Source of the DNA: a virus
Virus record (IMG/VR): IMGVR_UViG_3300050343_000065
Coordinates: 1 to 35,917 of that record
Direction: 5' to 3' (one strand)
Length of the DNA stretch: 35,917 bases
Shown: positions 23,401 to 32,875 of the stretch, one piece after another
Layout of the letters: the number at the start of each line of letters is the position of its first letter
Numbering within the stretch: position 1 is the stretch's first letter
Notes under the pieces: model-generated
What the model was told of the DNA's origin: nothing
What the model saw: only the letters and a program-made list of their open reading frames with translations
Database searches by the model: none
Made by a program: the position numbers and the translations under genes

Positions 23401-25166
23401 TTAATACTGGTACAGCTACAGAAAGAAAAGCCTACAAAAAAATTACATCTTATAAAGAAGGTCAAGTAGGTGGAATTAATGATATAGAGATTGTAGATAA
23501 AGCAGCAGCTTCATTTGCACTAGGAGAAACTAAAGCATTACTTTATGATGTAACTACTAGAAGTAGATTAGGTAACTCTACTCGTGCATTGTTTCCATTC
23601 GGTGAAGCCTTTGTTGAAATCTTTACCACTTGGGCAAAACTTATAAAACAAGAAAGAGGCAGACCTTTAAGAAGAGCACAACAAGTAGTACAGTCAGGTA
23701 GAAAAGAAGGTGCTAAATTTGAAGGTGATGACCAAAAAGGATTCTTTTATCGTGACCCTTTAACTCAACAAGAGTTATTTAATTATCCTGGTTCAGGATT
23801 ACTTAGAAAGTGGATGTTTAAAGACCTAGAAGAAAATGGTATTAAAGTTAATATGCCTGTGTATCTACAGTCAATTAACTTAGCTGCAAATGTTATTCCA
23901 GGTTTTGGACCAACAATTACTGTACCTGCAGCTTTTCTTAATGAAAAATATAAAGTGTTTAAACCAGAAGGTCTTGCACAGTTTATATTATTCGGTGACT
24001 TTTCGCCACCAAGAGCAGGTACTCCAGGAGAAATAGCAACATCTTTAGTTCCTTTTCCTAGTTATGCTAAAAAATTTGCTACAGCATTTGTACAAAACTC
24101 TGATGAAACTAAAAGAATGTTTAACAATACAACTATTGAAGTATATAAAGCCTTGTTGTATGCAGGTGAAATATCTGATGAGTCGCCAGAACAAGCAGCT
24201 AAAGGTTTAGACCTAGCTGCAGATTATGCACAAAATATTATTATGTTTAGAGGTTTAGCACAATTTCTTGGACCTGCTGGACCATCATCACCTAAGTATG
24301 AAATCACCGATAAAACAGGTAACTTCTTTTTGTTTGAAACATTAGCCCAAGAATGGAGAGATATTTCTACAGCATCAGGTGATATTGATGAAGCTATGAA
24401 TCAATTTACAGATAGATTCGGTTTTGACCCTATTGCTATTGCTACTGCTAAAACAGAAACTATAAAGAAAAGACCTATTACTGCTGATGGAGCAGAATGG
24501 GAAAGAAGCAATCCTGGTTTAGTAGATAAATTTGACTTAACTTATGGATATTTAATTGATGAAACAGATTCAGAGTTCTCTTATGATGCGTATTGGAACC
24601 AGATAGTAGAAGGAGAAAGAGCTCCAAGAACACCTGAACAATGGCAGAGAGCTAAGAATATTCTATTAGGTAACCTAGAGTTTGAAGCCTGGATGATAAA
24701 AAATGACTTAGTAAACAAAACAGACAAGGTTTCTACTGCAGCTAAGAGAAACAAAAAGGCTGATTTAGCATCAAGATATTATGGTTATGGACTATCTATT
24801 CCAGGTTCTATTAAGAAACCAGAGCTTGATGAGATTATTATGGAACTATATACTTGGTTCAACCCAGTCACCTACGAAATAATACCTGAACTAAAAGCAC
24901 AACCTGTAGCACAAGCACTGGTAGAATATATTAAAGAAAGAGATAAAGTTATTGAGTTGACTACTAACATACCAGGTACTAATTATTTAGCTACCTCGTT
25001 TAGAACATCAGCTAAACTTGTTCCTTTTAGAAAACATTTAAGAAATGTTAAAAGCCAAATAGAAGTAGAATACCCAGAGGCTAAGGCTTTGCTACAAGAA
25101 GTTTTTGAAAGAGAACTAAGAAACGAGTATGAGGATGAAGAATTGTTAAAGGCACTGAACGAATAA
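20456..25166 (+). CDS. Giant virion (internal/ejection) protein, ~1569 aa, one indel
   Basis: One product encoded across a frame break at a five-A run (22616-22620). The upstream frame ends at 22651; with four As it continues Lys-Thr-Phe-Asn-Thr-Trp-Lys-Asn-Ala to TAA 25166. Largely helical and Lys/Asp/Glu-rich with several hydrophobic stretches (FMTGAIDLAAQIFADPIAL, near 21210-21270; LYLQS-like and VIPGFGPTITVPAAF, near 23850-23940) that could be membrane-active. Its place after the portal and before a transglycosylase suits a podovirus-type ejection protein. No enzymatic domain recognised. Confidence 0.65.
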
Positions 25167-26197
25167 TGGAAACAACAGTATTTGTAGATAGAATTATAGA
25201 CATCCTTAGAACTGTCAACTCGCAAGTTAAAGCTGGTGAAAACAGATATACCTTAACAGATGAACAGTTTGATACTATAAACCAGACACAAGACTTAGCA
25301 ACAGTACAACAATATCTATTAGCTTATGGAATACCACCATATCTTATAGACATAGCATTAGATGAAAACCAAAGTATGGCTGATGTTACTGGTAGTGGAT
25401 ATGATTTAAGTTTACAACAAGCGTTTAATGAGTTTGGAGGAATAACTCCAGGTGCAAGTCCTATAGGAGTTACTGCTAGTTATGTAAGTCCTAGAGGTGA
25501 TGCAGCTTCTGAATACTATACAGAGAATGATTTAGTAGATGACTTTGCTGGTATGGGTGAAGAATCTATAGCAGGTATTCAAGCATCTTTAATAAATGCA
25601 GGTCTGTTAGAAACAGATGCAGGATTTATTGCAGGTGATTGGGGTCCTACAACACAAAGAGCTTTCTCATACATCTTAGGTATGGCTAATAGAAGGGGTG
25701 TAACTACACAAGAAAGAGAAACTGGTTCAGCTTGGCGTAGTGCATTATCAGAGTTTGAACAAAATCCTTTACCTAAGTACCCAGATGCAGAAGCATACTT
25801 ACCACCAGACTTTGACAGTGTTGCTAACTCAATTACAACTATGTTTAGAAGAGGTGTTAATCGTGACCCACAACCTTATGAACTTAAACTGTTGGCTAAT
25901 ACTTTATACTCTGAAGCACAACAAGCCTATCAACAATCAGTAGATTTAAACCAAGCAACACAACAACAAGATGTAAGTGCTGGGGGTTTACTTGCTGGTC
26001 AGTATGGTAACTATTCAAAAGAGAATGTACAAGCTAAAATAGATGCAGAGGGCTTGACACAGATTGACCCATTAGCTGGTGCACAATTTAGATTTGAAGA
26101 AATCATTGCAGATGAAAAAGGAAGGTTAGGAGAGAATGTTGATTCAAGGCGTTCTAGGGCTCTTATGCTCAATTCTCTTAACCAACGCCCAAATTAA
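25166..26197 (+). CDS. Virion protein with peptidoglycan-binding-like motif (343 aa)
   Basis: Residues ~145-175 read 'GIQASLINAGLL', then Gly-Asp-Trp-Gly-Pro-Thr-Thr-Gln-Arg-Ala-Phe, the pattern of PG_binding_1 domains (short helix, G-x-W/F-G-x-x-T-x-x-A). The remainder is acidic and Gln-rich (AQQAYQQSVDLNQATQQQ). Start overlaps the upstream stop. With the transglycosylase next door, a role in wall crossing during DNA entry is plausible. Confidence 0.65.
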   Translation: METTVFVDRIIDILRTVNSQVKAGENRYTLTDEQFDTINQTQDLATVQQYLLAYGIPPYLIDIALDENQSMADVTGSGYDLSLQQAFNEFGGITPGASPIGVTASYVSPRGDAASEYYTENDLVDDFAGMGEESIAGIQASLINAGLLETDAGFIAGDWGPTTQRAFSYILGMANRRGVTTQERETGSAWRSALSEFEQNPLPKYPDAEAYLPPDFDSVANSITTMFRRGVNRDPQPYELKLLANTLYSEAQQAYQQSVDLNQATQQQDVSAGGLLAGQYGNYSKENVQAKIDAEGLTQIDPLAGAQFRFEEIIADEKGRLGENVDSRRSRALMLNSLNQRPN

Positions 26198-26198
26198 T

Positions 26199-26906
26199 AT
26201 GGTAGATAATAACGAACTATACGCATTTATGGAAGCTGTAAGACAGCAAGAGAACGCTGGTGGTGACTATCTAAAGAAACATAGAAAGACACAGACAATG
26301 ACTAACAATGGTTTACAAACAGTACAAGCATATGGTGCTTATGGAATACTAGATATTAACTGGGATGCCTGGGCTAAACAAGCTGGGTACGAAGGAGCAG
26401 ACTGGAGAATACCTGTTATTCAAGATATAGTTGCAGCAAATAAAATTCAAGAATACCACAACAATTATGGTTCTTGGGATTTAGTAGCAGTAGCTTGGTA
26501 TGGTGGTCCAGGTAAAGCTGACATAGCTATGAACTCTGGTATGGATGCTGTAGGAGATATTGAAAACCTAGAAGGATTTGGTCCTAATATCAAAACATAT
26601 GTCAATAAAGTTATGAATACATATGAATCAGAAAAAGATAAACCACAACCAGATATGAATATACAAGCATATGCAGAACTTAGAAACAAAGATAGTTTCT
26701 TTACTACTGCATATAACCCACAAGGTGAAATACTTGATGCACCTAACAATAACATAATGAAATTAAGTTCACCAGATTACACAAGTTTAAACAGAGAAGT
26801 CGTACCACAGAATGATAAGATAGCTAAGTATGGTGCAGAGATAATAGATGCTCTTACACCTAACAGAAAAGATATAGCATTTGAATTACCTGAAGGGATG
26901 ATGTAA
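26199..26906 (+). CDS. Virion transglycosylase-like protein (235 aa)
   Basis: 'RQQENAGGDY', 'AYGAYGILDINWDAWAKQAG', 'GADWRIPVIQDIVAANKI' and 'YGSWDLVAVAWYGGPGKA' follow the lysozyme-like transglycosylase domain known from phage virion and tape-measure proteins; Glu in Gln-Glu-Asn is the likely catalytic acid. ATG 26199, one base after the previous stop, is preferred. An ATG at 26136 would add a hydrophobic lead overlapping the upstream gene by 62 bases; an AGGAG sits before it at tight spacing. It probably opens the wall locally during infection. Confidence 0.75.
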   Translation: MVDNNELYAFMEAVRQQENAGGDYLKKHRKTQTMTNNGLQTVQAYGAYGILDINWDAWAKQAGYEGADWRIPVIQDIVAANKIQEYHNNYGSWDLVAVAWYGGPGKADIAMNSGMDAVGDIENLEGFGPNIKTYVNKVMNTYESEKDKPQPDMNIQAYAELRNKDSFFTTAYNPQGEILDAPNNNIMKLSSPDYTSLNREVVPQNDKIAKYGAEIIDALTPNRKDIAFELPEGMM

Positions 26907-29390
26907 TGGCATTTAAAGCATATAACTTATTAGGACAAAAAGGAATTAAAGGTGAAAGGAATCCAGACCCAAATCTTTCAGAAGCAGAAGCAACATATCT
27001 TTATGAATTTCCACCTGGTAGAACTGGTGGAGATAACGCAGGAGTTACCAAAACAAGTTCAGGCGAACTTAATTCCTGTTGACCAAGAAGTTCATAATAA
27101 AAAATTAGAACAAGTTGGAACAACATCTTCAAGTTCTAGTACTAATAATGTTTCTCAATCTACGAAAAGTGTTGATATAGATAGTGCTATAAAAAACTCA
27201 TCAGGAAAAATTAGAAGTCTTACTGCAGCAGAATATAATGAATTTAAAAAATTACCTATAGAAGAAAAAAGAATTAAAATAGCTGAACTTGCAGCAGCAA
27301 ATATTAACTTTAGAAGTTCACAAATAGAAGATTTAGAAGAAACATATCGTATTACTGAACAAGAATTTAATGAAGCTGTTGACAAAGGTAGGTCTGGAGA
27401 ATTAGATGTTATGCAATCTGGTCCACTTAATTCAGGAGTAGATACTTGGTGGCAGTTACTTGGTTACGACACTATCAATGAAGTTAACAGAGATTTAGCT
27501 TCTGGTGCTTTAAATATTAATGACCCTGAAGTTCGTAGAGCTAAAGATAACGCAGAAGAAAAAAGAGGTATGGGTGGAATTAATGATACTAGAGTTCAAA
27601 AACCTTTTGGACCACAAGAATTTAGTGACATTGAAGGAACAGTTACTGTTTTTAAAGATGATAAAGCTATAGAAATTCTTGAATCAGATTTACATTTATA
27701 CGAATTACAAGATTGGACAGCAGATGAAAGTGCTGCTGTATCCACCAGTACATCTTCTACTGATTCATCTGATGATTCATCTGATGATTCATCTGATGAT
27801 GTTTTAACTGAAACAATAGGTAGTACACAAGTTGTTGTTTATGGACCTAATGGTGCTAGAACAACAGCTAATACAGCTAAAAGAGATGGTGAAGAGATGT
27901 CTGAATATGACAGACTTATTGCTGGTCTTATAGAAGGTAGAGAAGGTTATGCAGGTGCTACAAAGACAGAAAAACTAACATCAGATTATCCAGGTGATTA
28001 TGGTGGAGAAGATGCTTCTACTCCAGATGACCAAAGAGAAAGTGTTGTAGGCGTAGGTAATACAGACTACGACAATAAAGATTATTCTGCAGTAGGTGAT
28101 GTAGTTGGTCAAAGTAGTTCAGGTGACCAAAGTCTTGGTACAGCTGGAGGTACAGTAGGAACACCAGGAGCAACAAAACTTAATCAATTTAATAACATAC
28201 CTGAAGGTGCTGTATTAGTACAGTCAGATGAAGATAGATTATATCTTATGTACACAGTGCCTGGTGCAGGAACATTGTACAAAGGTTTACCATTAAGAAT
28301 GTTCTATGAAGTTAAAGGTAATGATTTGTATAAAGCAGGTATATTAACCCAAGATGCACCTTACGAAATTAATTATTTTATGACCGAGGATGAGATTGAT
28401 GACTTTATCGTTGCAGGAAACACAGCAGAACTACCAGGTAACGACCCTAATACAGGACAAGCTCCACATCCTTTCCTTAGTTTTGTAGATAATCTAACTA
28501 CACAGGCACAGATTGCACCTTGGTTATTAGATAAAGAATCAATATCTTTATTAGCAGAGGCTGCATTAGAAGGTAGAGAAGTAAGTGAAGCTGAATGGAG
28601 AGTTACTGATTGGTACCAAGAACATTCAGAAGCAGAAAGAGATTGGTTAAGATTATACAATGCTGACCCTTCTACTGCTACAGCACAAAAGAATGATTAC
28701 AAGATACAAGTAAGTAGAGCATTACAAGCAGCAGGAGTTACTGGTGGGTTTGATTCTGCTACAGGTCAGGAGAAAGCTCCACCTGATGCTTTAGTTAGTT
28801 GGATTGCAGATAAGTGGGTAAGTGGTACTTGGTCAGAATCACAAACATCAGAACAAATAGCTTTGTTTGCAGACCCATTTAGGTCTGGTGTAAGAGATAC
28901 AGACTTTACTACATACTTATCTACAGCTGGTGTTGATGGATTAGAAAGAACAGCTGAGAAAGAAGATAGAGTTAGACAACTGTACACACAATACTTAGGT
29001 CCAGTGTTTGGAAAACTTAGTGATGCAGAAGTATCACAAAAAGCTGGAAGGTTAAGAAACGATACTGACTATGAAGCAGCTTTAATTGAACAATTAAAGA
29101 ACAATAGATTAGGATTGTTTCCTAAGTACACTAATCCAGAACTTACTTATGAAGATATAGTTACACCTTGGAGAAACCTAACTACTTCTGTATGGGGTGA
29201 AGCTGCAGATGAAACACAATCTTGGTGGCAAGATATGGTTGGAACAAATGATTTTACTTCTGGTACTGCAACATTAAGGTCTAAAGGTTTAGAGATGGGT
29301 AATAACCAAGTTACAATAGAAGCAACTGAAGCATTACAATCAGCGTTAGGTGATGGTTCTGCATTACAAAATTTAGGAGCTAATCAATAA
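26906..29390 (+). CDS. Large virion protein with Ser-Asp repeat (~827 aa, one indel)
   Basis: ATG 26906 overlaps the previous stop and gives MAFKAYNLLGQKGIKGERNPDPN...; the frame shifts near 27030 into 'QELPKQVQANLIPVDQE' and is then open to TAA 29390. Contains a Ser-rich linker, three exact Asp-Ser-Ser-Asp repeats (27762-27797), and a helical C-terminal half with Trp-rich segments. Lies between transglycosylase and another internal protein; probable ejection or internal head component. No catalytic motif recognised. Confidence 0.6.
27762..27797 (+). repeat. Three perfect 12-bp tandem repeats
   Basis: GATTCATCTGAT x3, encoding Asp-Ser-Ser-Asp each time. A likely copy-number-variable linker within the large virion protein. 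Confidence 0.7.
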
Positions 29391-30214
29391 TGGAACAGTA
29401 TTTATTACTTGCACAATCTTTATATCCCAATATGCCTACACAAGTCCTTAATGCTTTCGCTACACAGTGGGCAGAAACAGGTGACCCTAACATTGCTATA
29501 TCACAATTAAGACAAACAGATATTTATAAAGATGCTTTTCCAGGTAATGTTTTACCTAATGGACAAGTACGATATGATGAAGTTACTTATCAAGGATTAA
29601 AAGAATCTTACATAGGTACACTTGCAGAGTTTGGTTTACCTAGAGCTACATCTGAAGAGATGTTATCAGAAAGATTTACTTCTTTAATAGAAGGAGAAGT
29701 ATCAGCTAGAGAATTTGAACAAAGAATTACAGCAGTTTATAGAGGTATAAACGATAACTTAGAACAAGTACAAAACTTTTACAAGAGTAACTATGGTATT
29801 GACTTGACATCCGAAGCTATCTTCTTAGGTGCATTAGACCCAACAGTAGGAGAAGAGATTATTGCTGGTAGAATTACTTCAGCCCAGATAGGTGGAGAAG
29901 CAGCAAGAGCTGGATTTAATATTACTACTACAGTAGCTGATAGATTAAGAGGTGCTGGTATAACACAGAAACAAGCAAGAGAATTGTTTACTGCTGCACA
30001 AACAGAACTACCTAGATTACAAGAAATACAAGAAGTATCACAACCAGGTTCAGAAGCTATAACCTTAGAAGAGTTTACTGATGCAGCTATATTTGGTGAC
30101 CCAGAAGTTACAGAAAGAATTACTAGATTATCAGCGAGTGAGCAGTCTAGGTTCTCACCTACTACAGGTGCTGTTAGAACAGGTCGTGCAGTCACAGGAT
30201 TAACTGAAGAATAA
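29390..30214 (+). CDS. Internal virion protein candidate (274 aa)
   Basis: Helical, Glu/Ala/Gln-rich protein beginning MEQYLLLAQSLYPNMP, with repeated short motifs (LTSEAIFLGALDPTVGEEI; ADRLRGAGITQKQARELF). TAATG overlap with the upstream gene and last before the capsid leader spacer. Related by position to ejection proteins; no domain recognised. Confidence 0.55.
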   Translation: MEQYLLLAQSLYPNMPTQVLNAFATQWAETGDPNIAISQLRQTDIYKDAFPGNVLPNGQVRYDEVTYQGLKESYIGTLAEFGLPRATSEEMLSERFTSLIEGEVSAREFEQRITAVYRGINDNLEQVQNFYKSNYGIDLTSEAIFLGALDPTVGEEIIAGRITSAQIGGEAARAGFNITTTVADRLRGAGITQKQARELFTAAQTELPRLQEIQEVSQPGSEAITLEEFTDAAIFGDPEVTERITRLSASEQSRFSPTTGAVRTGRAVTGLTEE

Positions 30215-30455
30215 ATACACACCATTCGTTTAAACAGTGGTATAATAAATTATAGCCTTGCAGGTTTCGGCTTAGAATAGATGCTGCACCCTCCAGTTTA
30301 TCTCTGGCGTATAAACTGTGTACTTTAAATCGCCCAGTATCGGTACAGCTAGAAGTGGCTGACAATTCTCATTTGTACTTTAATTATAACTTGTCGCCTA
30401 TCGCATTATTTACCCCAGGATAATGTAGTTAGTAGAAACTGGGAGAGGAGAGAAT
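30215..30455 (+). promoter_or_regulatory. Structured spacer before scaffold and capsid genes
   Basis: 241 bases with no open frame. A stem ACCAT/GTGGT holds GTTTAAAC (30228-30235) in its loop, 13 bases after the upstream stop; a TATAAT follows at 30241-30246. Further pairings: CAGTTTAT/ATAAACTG perfect 8 bp (about 30295-30319), GGC(T)GACA/TGTCGCC (about 30357-30403), and CCCAGT/ACTGGG long range (about 30334 and 30440). AGAGGAGAG before the scaffold ATG is a strong ribosome site. Likely a capsid-operon promoter and/or leader RNA. Confidence 0.5.
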
Positions 30456-30920
30456 ATGGAAAACGATATGGAAAATACAGTGGATAACACACAAGATGAT
30501 AACAATGCTATCAAGTCAATGCGAGAACGCATTAAAGAACTTGAAGGTGTAGAGAAAGAATATAAGTCTGTACAAATGGGTAATGCCATTAAAGATGCAG
30601 GTTTTGACCCTAGCTCTGGACAAGGTAAAGCATTGAAAGACTTGTATAAAGGCGAAATGGATTCTGATTCTATTAAGCAGTTTGCTTCAGAGAACTACGG
30701 ATGGGGTGCAAGTCCTGACCAAGTTACTGAACAAGAGGCTCAAAGGTCAAGAGTTATAACTAGCCAAGATAGTTTAGATACTGTAATTGAAGCATCAGTA
30801 CCAGTTGAACCAGTAGGCATAGATGACCAAATAAATCAGGCACAGTCTGATGGTGATTGGCAAACAAGTTCAGCTCTCAAAGCAGAAAAATTAAAAACCT
30901 TAATGGAGAGAAAATTATAA
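30456..30920 (+). CDS. Scaffold protein candidate (154 aa)
   Basis: Acidic, helical, directly before the capsid gene: 'AIKSMRERIKELEGVEKEYK' coiled coil, a GlyPhe-Asp-Pro-Ser-Ser linker near residue 50, and a Lys-rich C-terminal helix (SALKAEKLKTLMERKL), the usual capsid-binding end of phage scaffolds. Starts after AGAGGAGAG. A second in-frame ATG lies four codons inside. Confidence 0.7.
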   Translation: MENDMENTVDNTQDDNNAIKSMRERIKELEGVEKEYKSVQMGNAIKDAGFDPSSGQGKALKDLYKGEMDSDSIKQFASENYGWGASPDQVTEQEAQRSRVITSQDSLDTVIEASVPVEPVGIDDQINQAQSDGDWQTSSALKAEKLKTLMERKL

Positions 30921-30963
30921 AAATTACTCTTTATTAATTAACAAATAAAAAGGAGAATTAACT

Positions 30964-31902
30964 ATGGGTGCAATAACAGGTCAAGGACAATCCTTTAACC
31001 TCCCTAATTATGTAGGAGAACTATTTAATGTTTCCCCTACAGATACTCCATTATTGAGTGCAATTGGTGGTATGACTGGTGGTATATCAGTTTCATCAAA
31101 ACAATTTACTTGGCAGACAACAGACCTCGCAGGAGCTGCTCAAACAGCAGTTGTTGAAGGTGCTGACCCTACTATGAAAGGTAGAACAAGAAGCGAAGTA
31201 AGCAATGTTACTCAAATAATGCAGTATGGTGTTGAAGTATCATACACCAAACAAGCAGCAGTCGGAAACATAGCTGGAGAATCTATCATTGGTAATCAAC
31301 CAGTTCAAGATGAATTGGCTTTCCAATTAGATATGGCTATGAAAACAGCTGCAAGAGATATTGAGCATTCCTTTATTCAAGGAGCTTATAACGCAGGTGC
31401 CAACATAACTACACCTAGAAAAACTAGGGGTATGTTAGCAGCAGTAACAACTAACGAAGTTGCTGGTGGTGCAGCTGCTTTGACACAAGCAAAAGTAGAA
31501 TCAGCTTTAAAGAAAATGGCTGACTCTGGTGCTCCATTTGAGATGCCAGTTATATTCGCTAATGCTTTCCAAAAGCAGAAACTATCTTCTATCTATTCAA
31601 GTGCTTTAGCTTTAGCACCAAGAGATAGAACTGTCGGTGGCGTTAATATCACAACAATAGAAACAGACTTCGGTCAAGTAGGTATCGTTTTTGAACGACA
31701 CATACCAGCTGATGATGTTCTTATTGCTGACCTTGCGTTTATGAAGCCAGTGTTCTTGGACATTCCAGGAAAAGGACACTTCTTTGTTGAGCCATTAGCT
31801 CAAACAGGAGCAGCTTATAAGTACCAAGTGTATGGAGAAGTTGGATTAGAATATGGTCCAGAACAATTCCACGCAAAAATAACAAACCTATCTGTCGCCT
31901 AA
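30964..31902 (+). CDS. Major capsid protein (312 aa)
   Basis: Matches the DUF5309/SU10-type HK97-fold capsid family: 'NVSPTDTPLLSAIGGMTGG', 'KGRTRSEVSNVTQIMQYGVEVSYTK', 'PVQDELAFQLDMAMKTAARDIEHSFIQG' and 'ADDVLIADLAFMKPVF'. Strong site AAAGGAG precedes ATG. An intergenic gap on each side, a scaffold before and a strong hairpin after fit a highly expressed capsid gene. Confidence 0.85.
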   Translation: MGAITGQGQSFNLPNYVGELFNVSPTDTPLLSAIGGMTGGISVSSKQFTWQTTDLAGAAQTAVVEGADPTMKGRTRSEVSNVTQIMQYGVEVSYTKQAAVGNIAGESIIGNQPVQDELAFQLDMAMKTAARDIEHSFIQGAYNAGANITTPRKTRGMLAAVTTNEVAGGAAALTQAKVESALKKMADSGAPFEMPVIFANAFQKQKLSSIYSSALALAPRDRTVGGVNITTIETDFGQVGIVFERHIPADDVLIADLAFMKPVFLDIPGKGHFFVEPLAQTGAAYKYQVYGEVGLEYGPEQFHAKITNLSVA

Positions 31903-31927
31903 TTAGGGGATAGCTAGTATATTTATT

Positions 31928-31953
31928 AGAGGGAGATAAATACTTCTCCCTCT
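31928..31953 (+). terminator. Strong hairpin after the capsid gene
   Basis: AGAGGGAGA (31928-31936) pairs perfectly with TCTCCCTCT (31945-31953), 9 bp with an 8-base loop. No U-run follows (AGTAATATGG), so it may be a partial terminator, or an RNA stability or processing element that lowers downstream expression. Confidence 0.55.
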
Positions 31954-31969
31954 AGTAATATGGAGATAT

Positions 31970-32869
31970 ATGGCAGCAGTAGGCACACTCGTAGATAGAA
32001 TTTATAGAGATTACTTAAATAAACCTGATGACTTATCAGCTTTTTCTAGGTTAGATGGTGCTATGACTAACTCACAAAACACACTTTCTTATGAAGATGG
32101 ATTGTTTAGTGTAGAGGAAGAAAACCTTTTAGGCAATGGTGCAATCGTAGAGGTTGGACTAGAGCTTATGTTAGTTACCAGTGCAAACACTTCAACAAGA
32201 GTGTTATCAGTATCAAGAGGTTACTCTGGTACAACAGCTGCTACACACGCAGACAAAGATAATATATTTATTAACCCAACATTCCCTCGTAAGTCTGTAT
32301 TTGATGCAACATCAGATAACATAGAAAGACTATATCCTACGCTATGGAATGTAACGACAGCAGATGTAACTTCTAATGCAACATACGCAGAAGTACCAGC
32401 ATCAACAGTAGAAGTTCTTAACTCCTATGTACAGTCTGCATCAGGTAGTCAGTACACATCAGCAGGTATAGAATTACTAAGAGATTTCCCACCATCAAGT
32501 ACAAACGCAGCAGTACAGTTTTATAACACTGCAACAGGTAAGACAGTACACCTTGTAGTTAAAAGAAGATTTGTTAGACCTACTGATGAAACAGTGGACT
32601 TAGCTACTTTCTGTTTACTAGATGACCAAACATATCATCAGATTGTAATGGTCGGTGCAGTAGCTGACATCATAGGTGCAACTGATATAGATGCCACAAC
32701 ACAAGAATTTATTACAGAAAAATTAGCTGCTGAAAACTATCCTGTCGGTTCAGGAGAAAGATTAAGAAACGCATTACTACGACTAAGGTCATTGTTGATT
32801 GATGAAGCAAGAGGTAATCTACGCTCTCTGTATGCACAGCCAGTAGCGATAATGAACATTAATTACTAG
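31970..32869 (+). CDS. Head-tail connector or tail-tube protein (299 aa)
   Basis: Follows the capsid gene. An N-terminal 'VDRIYRDYLNKPDD' lead, then a beta-rich domain with 'VEVGLELMLVTSANTSTRVLSVSRGYSGTTAATH', a motif frequent in marine-phage neck proteins, and a helical C-terminus. GGAG site upstream. Exact class (adaptor or tube) uncertain. Confidence 0.6.
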   Translation: MAAVGTLVDRIYRDYLNKPDDLSAFSRLDGAMTNSQNTLSYEDGLFSVEEENLLGNGAIVEVGLELMLVTSANTSTRVLSVSRGYSGTTAATHADKDNIFINPTFPRKSVFDATSDNIERLYPTLWNVTTADVTSNATYAEVPASTVEVLNSYVQSASGSQYTSAGIELLRDFPPSSTNAAVQFYNTATGKTVHLVVKRRFVRPTDETVDLATFCLLDDQTYHQIVMVGAVADIIGATDIDATTQEFITEKLAAENYPVGSGERLRNALLRLRSLLIDEARGNLRSLYAQPVAIMNINY

Positions 32870-32875
32870 GTTCGT

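Noticed and set aside
26136-26198. Signal peptide on the transglycosylase-like protein
   Set aside because: The hydrophobic lead overlaps the upstream gene by 62 bases, a virion enzyme would not need it, and a coupled ATG lies at 26199.
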